Shown: positions 1 through 8,337, counted from the first letter of the stretch. The stretch: DNA of 64,000 bases from QHXN01 sp963785125 (GCA_963785125.1 CAWATU010000007.1:1426001-1490000), one strand, 5' to 3'. The notes: generated by a model not told the origin, from the letters alone. A program made the numbers and translations.

Positions 1-46
1 GCGCCGCCTCGTCCGACCACGCCGTCAGAACCTCTTTGTCTAACAC
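1..46 (-). CDS. 5' end of an unidentified gene leaving the window
   Basis: On the minus strand a GTG codon at 46-44 is preceded, four bases away, by a near-perfect ribosome binding site (GAGGAGGT, complement of 51-58) and opens 15 codons that run off the left edge (reads MLDKEVLTAWSDEAA). Only the start is visible, so no function can be given. The strong RBS and the open frame are the only support. The 61-247 stretch upstream would be its promoter region. Confidence 0.35.
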   Translation of the reverse strand, partial: MLDKEVLTAWSDEAA

Positions 47-247
47 CGACACCTCCTCGACGCCCGCGCCGCGCGGCGTGTTGAATTAGAAGCGCTTCGC
101 CTTACGCATAAACCAGACAGGCTTAATAAGAGGCGGCTTCCATTCATCTCGCAAGCAGGCGCGGCGTCACATCGCAGCACGGCCGCCGCCAAAGGTGTCC
201 ACAGGAATCTCAAAAGTGTCTCGAAGAGTCTCGTCTGCCGCCCCGCG

Positions 248-814
248 TCAGTTGCAGGTGGTGACCGGGCTGGGGCACTGATCTGCGGGGTCGAGCCAGC
301 CGCTCATGCTCTTGTATTTGACTCGCATCCAGTCCCCTTCGCACCCGGCGACCTTCACCTCGGCCTCGGAGGGGATCGTCCCCAAAGACTTCCGCACGCG
401 CGCGCGTGCGTAAAGCTTGACGCCCTTGCCGTCGTAACCACGCGTCGCGATCCCGAGCATGTTGCCGGAGACCCACCCCTTCTTGTCGAAGACGACCGAA
501 CCCATGATCGTCTCGGCGCGGTTGATCTGCACCCAGCCGCTCGGGTCCGACGCGACGATGTGGACGACCGTCCCGTCCTCGTCCAGAGGGATGTTCGCGA
601 CAACCTTCCCGCCCACGCCCGGCGCGTCGCGGACGTTCAAGCCCTTCGGGTCCGGGTCTACGACGTAAGCATCCACGTTGCAGACGGCGGCTGGGGCCGC
701 GGCCGCGTTCGTCGCCGCCGCGCCGCCGACGGCCACACCGTTGGAAACCCCGCGGGCGGAACACAGGGCCGCGACCGCGACTATGAACATCGTCAGGCTG
801 ATTCTGTTTCTCAT
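248..814 (-). CDS. Exported SH3-domain protein
   Basis: A 188-residue protein with an N-terminal hydrophobic export signal (about residues 5-25, then an Ala-rich stretch) followed by two bacterial SH3 (SH3b)-like segments. The first (about 50-95) holds the typical GLNVRDAPG turn followed by a GWVQI strand; the second (about 130-180) has GDWMRVKY and GWLDP. SH3b domains of this type usually bind cell-wall or envelope components in the periplasm or outside the cell. There is no attached catalytic domain, so it is a binding or scaffolding protein at best. It stands alone, with its own upstream gap of about 200 bases; that gap carries a repeated CCGAAAGGCT motif around 950-975 but no gene. Confidence 0.75.
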   Translation of the reverse strand: MRNRISLTMFIVAVAALCSARGVSNGVAVGGAAATNAAAAPAAVCNVDAYVVDPDPKGLNVRDAPGVGGKVVANIPLDEDGTVVHIVASDPSGWVQINRAETIMGSVVFDKKGWVSGNMLGIATRGYDGKGVKLYARARVRKSLGTIPSEAEVKVAGCEGDWMRVKYKSMSGWLDPADQCPSPVTTCN

Positions 815-1015
815 AACGGCCGACGAATTTACGCCAGTCCGAGCCGAAACGCCACCCGCCCCTCAATTTTAAATTTGAGGGCGAGCCAGGGCGCGAGAAC
901 TGAAGGCCCCGTCGGCTTGAAATGTTCTGGAGGGTTTTGAGAGTCCGAAAGGCTAAGTCGGCCGAAAGGCTCAACCGGCCGTGAGGGTGAGGTAAGGTTC
1001 CAGGCTACAAAGTCC

Positions 1016-2497
1016 CTACGCGTCCTTCTTGATGATGCTCTTCAGCCGCCTCTCGCGCGGCGTCCGCTTCGACATGAGCTTCTGGTGCCGTACCTGCAAC
1101 ATCGAGGTGAACGTCTGGTGCTTCAGGCCCAACAGCCGCGAGGCATGCACGACGCTCCCGCCCGCCTCCTCCAGAGCCTGCTCTATCAGCTTCGCCTCCA
1201 ACTCATGTATCGCCCCGTAGAATGAGAAGTTCTTATCATGAATCTGCACGCCCGCCAGCCGCCGCATCACCGCCTGCGAACACGCACGCAGCCTCCCCAC
1301 GTCCTCCGCGTCCTGCGTCCCTTCCAGCAACCTGTCCGCCCGCAGGTAAGCCTCGTACACCTCCTCCGCCGGAATCGCGCGCCGTTCCCCATGCTCCTCC
1401 ACAAACGTCAGCAATGCCCGCCCCGCACTGCTCTGAGCCCCCAACCTCTCGGCCATCTCCGCCGCACGCCGCATGACCACGACGGACTCGTCGTAAGCCC
1501 CGCGCCGAGCCCACACGACTCCCTGTAACGTCAGGGCGTCCGCCAGCAGAGCCGACTCACCACCCTGCTCAAAAATCTGGATAGCACTGGCGAGAACGCG
1601 ACTAGCCTCCCTATACTTCCGCTCCGCCACCAACACCCGCGCCCGCGTCTCATCCACCTGCGCGAGGTCGCCCGGGTCTTTCAGTTTTACGAATATGAAT
1701 CCCGCACGGTCTAGCTGCTCGTGGGACTCCTCGTATCGTCCGAGCTTACAAAGCAGCATGGCGAGATTATTGAGGTTTCTCGCGCAGTACCGCTCGTGCT
1801 TCGCCAGTTCGTAATGATAGATCGCGGCGGTGTATTCAATGACCGCGCTGTCAAAGAGATCGGCCCTTCCTTCAGCGGTCGCCAGCATGTCTAGGATCAG
1901 CGCCTTCTGCCCGTGCCATCTGCCTTTAGCAGCATCGTTGGCTAACTCGAAGACCGGCTCTGCCTCCTTCAGGATCGCCAAGGATTCGTGATATCTGTTC
2001 TCACTGATCTCGACGAGCGTACGCCTGATATGGATTTTAGCCTTCAACTCCACATCGGCGTCTGCCAAAGGCTTCAGCGCCTCTTTCAGCACCACGCGAG
2101 CCTCGTCATGCGCCCCTAGCCGCCAGTAGCACATGCCGAGTTCGTACTGAGCTTCCGACACCTTCCCTAGCATCTCTTGAGAGCGGAACTTCCACGCTGC
2201 CTCGGAGAGCATGTCTTTGGCTTGGTCCTGTGCACCTGAAACGTTGCGGGCGCTGCCGAGCCAGCCCGTGAGTGTCCCACATTGGAGCAAGACTTCGGCC
2301 TCCACGGCGGGCGGCCACGTTTCCATTGTTGGCCTCTCACCGACACCTGCCCACATCTCGGCCAGAGCCTCCCGCGCGGCCTCGTACTGCCCTCTATGAA
2401 TGAGGTCAGCCGCCACCCCGCAGCGCAGTAAGACGCGCTCACCCTCAATCAGCGAAAGGTTATCTAGTTCCTTCAGTCGCTCATCTGCTAAAGTCAT
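1016..2497 (-). CDS. TPR-repeat transcription regulator with C-terminal Fis-type HTH
   Basis: A 493-residue, all-helical, soluble protein without signal peptide. Residues about 10-420 are degenerate TPR-like helix pairs (for example YEAAREALAEMW, EAQYELGMCYWRLG, ARNLNNLAMLLCKLGRYEES). The C-terminus (about 430-470) is a Fis-type helix-turn-helix: LIEQALEEAGGSVVHASRLLG followed by a basic tail (KRTPRERRLKSIIKK). The order TPR sensor plus DNA-binding end suggests a regulator whose TPR groove binds a peptide or protein. It is divergent from the small exported peptide gene at 2618, with a 120-base gap that contains a 9+9 palindrome, so it probably controls that promoter and its own. The family is known in Acidobacteriota but, to my knowledge, has no assigned ligand. 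Confidence 0.8.
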   Translation of the reverse strand: MTLADERLKELDNLSLIEGERVLLRCGVAADLIHRGQYEAAREALAEMWAGVGERPTMETWPPAVEAEVLLQCGTLTGWLGSARNVSGAQDQAKDMLSEAAWKFRSQEMLGKVSEAQYELGMCYWRLGAHDEARVVLKEALKPLADADVELKAKIHIRRTLVEISENRYHESLAILKEAEPVFELANDAAKGRWHGQKALILDMLATAEGRADLFDSAVIEYTAAIYHYELAKHERYCARNLNNLAMLLCKLGRYEESHEQLDRAGFIFVKLKDPGDLAQVDETRARVLVAERKYREASRVLASAIQIFEQGGESALLADALTLQGVVWARRGAYDESVVVMRRAAEMAERLGAQSSAGRALLTFVEEHGERRAIPAEEVYEAYLRADRLLEGTQDAEDVGRLRACSQAVMRRLAGVQIHDKNFSFYGAIHELEAKLIEQALEEAGGSVVHASRLLGLKHQTFTSMLQVRHQKLMSKRTPRERRLKSIIKKDA

Positions 2498-2550
2498 GTG
2501 AGGTCACCCTTTCTTTGCGTATCCCGATTTTTCGGCCGTACGCAGCAAGG

Positions 2551-2576
2551 CCGCTGGAAGCAACAAGTTCCAGCGG
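2551..2576. promoter_or_regulatory. Perfect 9-bp palindrome between regulator and peptide genes
   Basis: CCGCTGGAA at 2551-2559 is exactly reverse-complemented by TTCCAGCGG at 2568-2576, with an 8-base spacer. It sits in the middle of the 120-base gap between the divergent TPR/HTH regulator (start 2497) and the exported peptide gene (start 2618). The position suits an operator for a dimeric HTH protein. A hairpin in a leader RNA is the alternative; there is no U-run directly after it, which argues against a terminator. Confidence 0.55.
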
Positions 2577-2617
2577 TAATTCTGTTTAACCCTCATATAA
2601 GCGAAAGGTGTAAAGAG

Positions 2618-2860
2618 ATGCTTAAAGCCATCCGAGTCTCTACGTTGATACTGCTGCTAGCCTGCTCTGCCCAAGCCGGCTACATGCAGAACGGCTCACC
2701 CGAACCGCCTCCGCCGCCGTCTCAACCGGCGAACTCCGTACAGGAGCCGACAGGCACATCTCAAGAGACGAGTGCGAACGGTTACATGCAGAACGACGCG
2801 CCGAGCGGCCTGACACAGATCGCGTTGGAAATGCTCGCGGTTCTGCCGTCTCTGCTCTAA
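2618..2860 (+). CDS. Small exported peptide precursor with two GYMQN motifs
   Basis: An 80-residue product. ATG 2618 is chosen because it follows an AAAGG ribosome site and begins a clean signal peptide; upstream in-frame codons read as non-signal sequence. Residues 1-20 are a signal segment ending LLLACSAQA, which can be read as a signal peptidase I site (AQA before G21) or as a lipobox (LLAC, Cys16). The mature part begins GYMQNGSPEPPPPP, a Pro-rich linker follows, and the motif recurs as GYMQND near residue 55. The end is hydrophobic (GLTQIALEMLAVLPSLL). Size, export signal, repeated short motif and divergent TPR regulator resemble a secreted signalling-peptide precursor; that role is inferred. 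I have no characterised homologue to name. Confidence 0.7.
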   Translation: MLKAIRVSTLILLLACSAQAGYMQNGSPEPPPPPSQPANSVQEPTGTSQETSANGYMQNDAPSGLTQIALEMLAVLPSLL

Positions 2861-3217
2861 GACATACGCCCATCCGACCGGGAACGCGCTGCCTAGTGGC
2901 GGCTAGGTAGTAGTGTGTCTTGCGGGCGGCGGAATGCGGAGGCGGCGCCCGCAGACGGGAGATTAACCCCGTCCGGCGGAGAATGCAACAGTTTTTGCGA
3001 AAGGGAGTGACTTTCCCGTCAGGGGCCGTTCGGCGGTGAAGCGGTCTCTCTCAGGCACGTCGGAAATGGCCGAAAGTAGGGCCGTTCGGCCCGGATATTC
3101 TCTCCGCCCGACCGCTCACAGATTTCCGTGTGTGCGCGCGCGCCGCCCGTTCTATCCTGCCGCCGTTCGGAGGACGCGGAGGATGGAGCAAAGTTTAAGG
3201 AGTCGCGAGGAACAAAC
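2861..3217 (+). other. Intergenic region with GC-rich hairpin
   Basis: No gene is seen here. TGCGGGC at 2921-2927 pairs with GCCCGCA at 2947-2953, about 60 bases after the peptide gene stop; there is no U-run, so it is a possible RNA-stabilising or weak termination hairpin. GGGCCGTTCGG occurs twice, near 3021 and 3079. The remaining part should hold the promoter of the NTF2-like gene at 3218, but no clear -35/-10 pair stands out. Confidence 0.35.
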
Positions 3218-3667
3218 ATGAAGATCAAACATCTACTCTTGACCGTCGTCGTGTTAACCGTGTCGGCCTTCTCAGCTTCGGCGCAGACCGCCGACGCCGA
3301 GAAGGCCGCGGCGCGCGTGCCTTTGGAAAACTACCTGCGGGGGCACGCGACGGGTGACCCGGAGTTCATGCGGAAGGCTTTCCACACCGAGGGCAGTCTC
3401 ATCTTCATCCGCGACGGCAAGTACACGACGCGCAGCTTCGCAGACTACATCGCGGGGATGCAGGGCAAGCCTGCGCCCGACGAGGAGAAGCGCAAGCGCT
3501 GGATAGAGTCGGTGGACGTGGCGGGGAACGCGGCCGTCGGCAAGATCATCCTCGACTACCCTTCAGGCCGGTTCGTGGACTACATGACGCTGCTCAAGAT
3601 CGGCGGCGAGTGGAAGATCGTCAACAAGAGCTTCCACTTTGAGCCGAAGGCGGCGCCGGGGAAGTGA
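3218..3667 (+). CDS. Exported NTF2-like (lumazine-binding-type) protein
   Basis: A 149-residue protein: signal peptide MKIKHLLLTVVVLTVSAFSASA, then a single NTF2-like cone fold of the putative lumazine-binding type (VPLENYLRGHATGDPEFMRKAF, then a TEGSLIFIRDG strand and ending MTLLKIGGEWKIVNKSFHF). Proteins of this group are small, periplasmic or secreted, and mostly of unknown ligand. ATG 3218 is chosen because GAGG lies 7 bases upstream and it begins a proper signal peptide. It lies 56 bases ahead of the LytS-type kinase on the same strand, so the three genes may be co-transcribed. Its role could be as an envelope partner of that sensor, which is a guess. Confidence 0.8.
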   Translation: MKIKHLLLTVVVLTVSAFSASAQTADAEKAAARVPLENYLRGHATGDPEFMRKAFHTEGSLIFIRDGKYTTRSFADYIAGMQGKPAPDEEKRKRWIESVDVAGNAAVGKIILDYPSGRFVDYMTLLKIGGEWKIVNKSFHFEPKAAPGK

Positions 3668-3723
3668 CTTGGCTCTCCCGTTTGGAGGGTTTAAGCTGCC
3701 GAGGCGGCGCCGGGAGAAGATTG

Positions 3724-4821
3724 ATGGAGCAGGTTCTGACGAATAGGCCGTCGGGCGATGCGGGGCGGGAGTCGGTGACGGCCGCCCCCGCGTGGCCCTT
3801 CAGACGCTTCCCGAGCTTCTGGCAGGTGCAGCTCGCCGGGTGGGCTCTGTACCTCCTGATGATCTACGTCACGTTCCTGACGGTCGCGGCCCCGGGCACG
3901 CTCTACGGCCTGTTCGTCATCAAGCTCATACGGACGGTCATAGGCTTCTGCCTGACGTGTCTTATGCGACAGGTCTACCGGCGCTTTGGGACTGACCTGC
4001 CGATACAGCAGGTCGTCGCGCTCGTCCTCGGTTGCTCGGTCGTCTTCGGCCTCGCGTGGACGCTCGCGGAGATGTGGGCGGCGACCTTGAGGAGTCCGGC
4101 CTTCGTCTTCGCCGACAACCTGCCGCGCATCCCGCGCAACGCTCTGGACTACGGGCTGACGCTGACGGCTTGGAGCGCGCTCTACTTCGGCGTCAAGTAC
4201 TGGCGCCAGTGGCAGGCCGAGCGTGAGAAGGCGCTGGCCTCCGCAGTGCTGGCCGACCGCGCGCAGTTGGAGATGCTCCGCTATCAGATCAACCCGCACT
4301 TCCTCTTCAACTCGCTCAACTCGATTCGCGCCTCCATCGACGAGGACGCCGACCGCGCGCGGCGGATGGTGACGCAGCTCTCCGAGTTCCTGCGCTACTC
4401 TTTGCTCCACCACGGCGCCGCCGAGGTCGCGCTCGGCGAGGAGGTCGAGGCCGTCCGGAACTACCTCGCCATCGAGAAGACGCGTTTCGAGGAGAGGCTC
4501 GAAGTAGACTTCCGAATCGAAGAGGCGGCCGAAGCTCTGCCCACGCCCTCGTTCCTGCTCAACCCTTTGGTCGAGAACGCCATCAAGCACGGGCTCAAGA
4601 GTCCGACGCGCCCCTTGCGCGTGTGCGTCTCGGCAGAGATTAGGGACGGCGCGCTCGTGCTTGAGGTGGCGAACACGGGGAGCCTTGCGCCGGACGGCGG
4701 TGGAACCGGGGTGGGGTTGAGGAACACGCGCGAGCGTTTGGAGAAGGTCTACGGCGGGCGCGGCAGGCTGGAACTCTTCGAGGAGGGCGGGTGGGTGCGC
4801 GCCCGCGTCACACTCAGTTGA
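3724..4821 (+). CDS. LytS/AlgZ-family membrane sensor histidine kinase
   Basis: A 365-residue kinase of the His_kinase (PF06580) class. Residues about 25-165 form four membrane helices (starting FWQVQLAGWALYLLMIYVTF). A short linker precedes the phospho-acceptor box (RYQINPHFLFNSLNSIRA), then the N-box (LLNPLVENAIKHGL) and a G-box (GGGTGVGLRNTRERL). All key residues are present, so it should be active. There is no periplasmic sensor domain, so the membrane part itself probably senses. ATG 3724 has a GGGAGAAG ribosome site 4-5 bases upstream. Its stop overlaps the likely start of the LytTR regulator, the classic translational coupling of this pair. Confidence 0.9.
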   Translation: MEQVLTNRPSGDAGRESVTAAPAWPFRRFPSFWQVQLAGWALYLLMIYVTFLTVAAPGTLYGLFVIKLIRTVIGFCLTCLMRQVYRRFGTDLPIQQVVALVLGCSVVFGLAWTLAEMWAATLRSPAFVFADNLPRIPRNALDYGLTLTAWSALYFGVKYWRQWQAEREKALASAVLADRAQLEMLRYQINPHFLFNSLNSIRASIDEDADRARRMVTQLSEFLRYSLLHHGAAEVALGEEVEAVRNYLAIEKTRFEERLEVDFRIEEAAEALPTPSFLLNPLVENAIKHGLKSPTRPLRVCVSAEIRDGALVLEVANTGSLAPDGGGTGVGLRNTRERLEKVYGGRGRLELFEEGGWVRARVTLS

Positions 4822-5543
4822 GGCTGGAAGCCTTAATCGTGGACGACGAGCGTTTGGCGCGCAGGGAGTTGCGCTCGCTGCTCGCCGCACACACGGAGGT
4901 TGCGGTCGTCGGCGAGGCCGACTCGGTCGCGGCGGCGCTCGCGTTGATTGAAGGCGAGCGCCCCGACCTCGTCTTTCTCGACATCCAACTGGCCGGCGAG
5001 ACCGGCTTCGACCTTTTAGAGAGAGCCGGTGCCATCGACTTCAAGACGGTCTTCGTCACGGCCTTCGACGCTTACGCCATCCGCGCCTTCGAGGTCAACG
5101 CGCTCGACTATCTGCTCAAGCCCGTCAACCCTGCGCGTTTGAAGCGGGCCATCGACAAGCTCCTCGCGGGTGAACCGACAATCGCGGCGGCGAGCCCACG
5201 GGCGCTCGCCATCGACGACCGCGTCTACCTCGAACTCGGCGACCGCTCCGTCTTCCTCAAGATCGACCGCATCACACACATCGTCGCGGCGGGCGACTAC
5301 ACCGAGGTCTTCACGGCCGAGGGTCAGAAGTATCTGGTCGAGAAGCCCCTGCGCGAGTGGGAGGCGCGTCTTCCCGAAAAGTTCTTCGCGCGCGTACACC
5401 GCAACTGCATCGTCAACCTCGAATACGTCGAGCGCGTGGAGAGCTGGTTCAACCGCTCGCAGCAGCTCTTCCTGCGCGGGCGCAACGAGCCCCTCACGGT
5501 CAGCCGCCGCCACGCCGCCCGGCTCAAAGAGAAGTTCGGCTAA
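4818..5543 (+). CDS. LytTR-family response regulator
   Basis: About 241 residues. The N-terminal receiver has the acidic pair (IVDDER), the phospho-acceptor Asp in VFLDIQL, the Thr in VFVTAFD and the Lys in LLKPV. A linker (about 118-138) leads to a LytTR DNA-binding domain (DRITHIVAAGDYTEVF, then FFARVHRNCIVNLEYVERV and LTVSRRHAARLKEKF). It should be phosphorylated by the kinase just upstream and bind direct-repeat promoter elements. The start is uncertain: TTG 4818 overlaps the kinase TGA and gives the usual short lead-in, whereas GTG 4791 has AGGAGG four bases upstream. Target genes cannot be read from the sequence. Confidence 0.9.
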   Translation: MRLEALIVDDERLARRELRSLLAAHTEVAVVGEADSVAAALALIEGERPDLVFLDIQLAGETGFDLLERAGAIDFKTVFVTAFDAYAIRAFEVNALDYLLKPVNPARLKRAIDKLLAGEPTIAAASPRALAIDDRVYLELGDRSVFLKIDRITHIVAAGDYTEVFTAEGQKYLVEKPLREWEARLPEKFFARVHRNCIVNLEYVERVESWFNRSQQLFLRGRNEPLTVSRRHAARLKEKFG

Positions 5544-5692
5544 GCCGCTATATCGCCCGCTCGGGTGCCAGCCTTACTCAGACCGCCGTTCACGGCCGGT
5601 TTGCAAAGATAATCGCGTGCGGGAGGAAACTCCTCCCCCGTTCCGCCGATAACTCTTTTAGAAGAGATAATCTATCGTAGGGGGTGTCGGTG

Positions 5693-7498
5693 ATGGGCTT
5701 AGCCGAGGTGGGCGGGAGAATCTTGAACGCGGCGGCAGACGCTTTGCAGGACGGGCTTAACGTTGCGCGCGAGACGTTGAGGAACGCGGGCGCGGTCACG
5801 AACCAGCCCGTCGAGGAGGGGGCCGCGCGCCTTCTGGTAGACCGCGCCGTGATCGCCTCGAATAACACCGAAGACGGCACTAATCCGGCGTCCTTCACGA
5901 CTGTGCCCGCGGGCGCGGAGCGCGACCTGCGGCTCGCGCGGCTCGGAGCCAACTTCTGCGTCCCCCCCTCGGCGGCGCCACAGCAGCAGCCGACTCCGAC
6001 GGCACCGAACGCCGCTGGGACTGTCCTCGTCCAGACGAGTGAGGTCACGATCAGGCTTGAATCGACGCCCGCATCCGACCCGAGCGACCCGCCCATCGAC
6101 CGCATCGTCTTCGACACTGGCGGGGGCGACGACCAGGTAAGGGTCACGCGCGACCCCAAGACCGGCGCGACCGTCATCAACGTCAACGGCGAGCGGCACA
6201 CCGTGCTCCTCTCGCACGACAACGCGACGGGCGGCGGGCTCGCGACCGTGGACGGCACGCAGCACCAGCTCTCACGCGACGACCCGAACAATCTCAAGAT
6301 TCGCCTCGGCGAAGGCAACGACCGGCTCGACGTGGGCCGCGGCGTGCGCATCAACCTGACGGTGGAGGGCGGCGCCGGCAACGACTGGATACGCACCGGC
6401 TCCGGCGACGACCGGATAGAGGGCGGCGAAGGCGACGACACCATCCACGCGGGCGCCGGGCGCGATTACATCAACGGCTCGCGCGGTAACGACAGGCTCT
6501 ACGGAGAGTCCGGCCACGACACCGTCTACGGCGGCGACGGCGACGACCTTGTCGAGGGCGGCATCGGCGACGACTACCTCGAAGGCGGGCGCGGCAAAGA
6601 CCACCTGCGCGGCGCGGCCGGGCGTGACGTTCTTTCGGGCGGCCTCGACGATGACCTGCTCGAAGGCGGCGCGGGCGACGACCGCTTATACGCGGGCGGC
6701 GGCCGTGACCGGATTTACGGCGGCGCCATCGGCGACAGGAGGAACACGGCGCGCGACATAGCCTACGCGCAGCAGGGTGAAGACACGGTCGCCCGGGGCA
6801 CGAACGTCGTCAACGTCGAGTTGACGGGGACGCCCGGCAGCCGCGCGTTGCGCATCGTCGGCTCGCCCGAGTTCGTCGAACGAGTCGAGCAGGACATAGA
6901 GTTCCTGCGCTCTTCGCCCGACGGCCGTCAGATGCTCGACGCCTTCGACAGCGCTTACGACCGGAGCCGTTCGCCGCTCCGCGACCTGCCGTTCATCGGA
7001 CACCTCTTCAGTGACGGCAACACCGTCACCATCCAGGAACTGACCGAAGAGGACAACGGCTTCGCCGACTGGTCGCGCCGTACCGCGGGCGGGCCGCACC
7101 CGTTCCTCGACGCAAGCGGCAACCCCGGCGCCTCCGACAACGCGACCATCTCCTACAACACGCGGCTCAACCAGATTTACGACCCAGACCCGAACGTGGC
7201 GTCCGACCGCTGGAAGTACTTCGACCCGGTCGTCGTCCTCTACCACGAGATGTCGCACTCCTACAACATCGTGACCGGCACCTTCCAGGACAACACCTAC
7301 ACCGGCACCGGCCCGGACAGCGGCGCCGTCAATAACAACGAGCGACAGGCGGTCGGCCTGCCGAACAGCGGCGTCACCTTCGACAACGACTTCGACCCTT
7401 CGACGCCCGACTCGCGTAACAACCCGCGCCCGCTGACCGAGAACGGTCTGCGCGGGGAGATAAACCGGCAGGCGCGGCCGACCTACGGCGACTCCTGA
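5693..7498 (+). CDS. RTX calcium-repeat protein with M91-type zinc metallopeptidase domain
   Basis: About 601 residues. The N-terminus (1-210) is low-complexity and has no signal peptide. Residues about 220-345 carry roughly a dozen nonapeptide repeats of the GGxGxDxxx kind (GGEGDDTIHAGAGRD, GGDGDDLVEGG, GGAGDDRLYAGGG) that fold as a calcium-binding beta-roll. The C-terminal part has a zinc site HEMSH near residue 518 and, about 30 residues on, NNNERQAVGLP, the combination I associate with M91 effector peptidases (NleD-like). Export would have to be by a type I or other leaderless route; no transporter gene is nearby. ATG 5693 has AGGGGG eight bases upstream; GTG 5684 is the alternative. It is followed by a clear terminator. 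A secreted protease or toxin-like effector is inferred. Confidence 0.8.
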   Translation: MGLAEVGGRILNAAADALQDGLNVARETLRNAGAVTNQPVEEGAARLLVDRAVIASNNTEDGTNPASFTTVPAGAERDLRLARLGANFCVPPSAAPQQQPTPTAPNAAGTVLVQTSEVTIRLESTPASDPSDPPIDRIVFDTGGGDDQVRVTRDPKTGATVINVNGERHTVLLSHDNATGGGLATVDGTQHQLSRDDPNNLKIRLGEGNDRLDVGRGVRINLTVEGGAGNDWIRTGSGDDRIEGGEGDDTIHAGAGRDYINGSRGNDRLYGESGHDTVYGGDGDDLVEGGIGDDYLEGGRGKDHLRGAAGRDVLSGGLDDDLLEGGAGDDRLYAGGGRDRIYGGAIGDRRNTARDIAYAQQGEDTVARGTNVVNVELTGTPGSRALRIVGSPEFVERVEQDIEFLRSSPDGRQMLDAFDSAYDRSRSPLRDLPFIGHLFSDGNTVTIQELTEEDNGFADWSRRTAGGPHPFLDASGNPGASDNATISYNTRLNQIYDPDPNVASDRWKYFDPVVVLYHEMSHSYNIVTGTFQDNTYTGTGPDSGAVNNNERQAVGLPNSGVTFDNDFDPSTPDSRNNPRPLTENGLRGEINRQARPTYGDS

Positions 7499-7540
7499 GA
7501 GACGCGCGCAGACATTTGACTGCGCGAGAAGAACGGAAGG

Positions 7541-7595
7541 AAGATGTCCGCCGACGGCGTGGGGCAACGGCCGCCCGCCGGGCGGACATCTTTTA
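7541..7595 (+). terminator. Rho-independent terminator after the RTX protease gene
   Basis: AAGATGTCCGCC (7541-7552) pairs perfectly over 12 bases with GGCGGACATCTT (7581-7592), with a 28-base GC-rich loop that can fold further, followed by TTAT. It lies 43 bases after the RTX/M91 stop codon. Confidence 0.8.
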
Positions 7596-7630
7596 TGGCG
7601 GATTGTTCTTAGACGGGAGGGGTAAAAGCG

Positions 7631-8314
7631 GTGCGAACTCTTGCTACGGTCTGGGCTACTGTGTGGGCAGCCGTCCTGCCGTTCGGGCTGGTGGCCGACG
7701 CCGCCTGCTCGTCCGGCGGCCCGCGGCCAGCGAACGGCAATCAGAGCGAGGTCAGGAACATGAACAACACCACGCCGAGTCCCGCCGGGGCCGACGCTGC
7801 CGCGCCGAACCCGCAACTCGACTTAAAGGCCAACGTCCGTCGCGAAGCCGGGGGCGACATCTCCGTCGAGTACAGCGTCACGAACCGCGGCCCGCGGCCC
7901 GTCCTGCTGCTCAACCGCGGCGACACGAGCTTCGGCCTCGGCCCCGGCCGCGTCTACGTCGAGCCGCAGGCGGACGGCACCGTCAACCTCACGCAGCGCG
8001 GCTACACGCTCCCGCCCGGCCACACCGGCCCCGGCCCGACGGCCGCCATCTACCCCGGCGTCTCCGAACTCGCGCCCGGCAAGACCGCGACGGAGACGGT
8101 GCGCGTCCGCGCGCCCAAGTCCCGCCAACACCCTTACGGGCGCTACTACCCGAACGTGCCCGTGCCCGACCCGCTCGGCCGCGTGCGCTTCTGCCTCGGC
8201 GTGGTGCCGGCCGACGCGCCGACTAAAACGACGAGGGGCACGCGCGTCCTGACGAGCCTTCAGGCCATCGCCGCGCAGGAGTTGCTCTGCGCCGACCCGC
8301 AACAGCTTGACTGA
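7631..8314 (+). CDS. Exported protein of unknown function
   Basis: A 227-residue protein with a GTG start behind a GGGAGGGG ribosome site. It begins with an export signal (MRTLATVWATVWAAVLPFGLVADAACSS); a Cys follows DAA, which is not a good lipobox, so lipoprotein status is doubtful. After a Pro/Ala-rich spacer (to about 60) comes a beta-rich region with VEYSVTNRGPRPVLLLNRGD, which resembles an Ig-like or 'intracellular proteinase inhibitor'-like beta-sandwich, and APGKTATETVRV near the end of that fold. No catalytic motif is seen. It is flanked by a terminator upstream and a convergent membrane gene 23 bases downstream, so it is its own unit. Confidence 0.6.
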   Translation: MRTLATVWATVWAAVLPFGLVADAACSSGGPRPANGNQSEVRNMNNTTPSPAGADAAAPNPQLDLKANVRREAGGDISVEYSVTNRGPRPVLLLNRGDTSFGLGPGRVYVEPQADGTVNLTQRGYTLPPGHTGPGPTAAIYPGVSELAPGKTATETVRVRAPKSRQHPYGRYYPNVPVPDPLGRVRFCLGVVPADAPTKTTRGTRVLTSLQAIAAQELLCADPQQLD

Positions 8315-8337
8315 GTGTTTGGTGTGAGCTGCCGTCG

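Noticed and set aside
3691..4890. Minus-strand open frame opposite the LytS-type kinase
   Set aside because: The plus strand carries an intact kinase with all catalytic boxes; the antisense product is Arg-rich noise.
6380..6740. Regularly spaced GGCGGC-GACGAC DNA repeats, CRISPR-like at first glance
   Set aside because: The period is that of RTX nonapeptide codons and the sequence translates to GGxGxD repeats; no constant repeat with variable spacer of CRISPR type exists.
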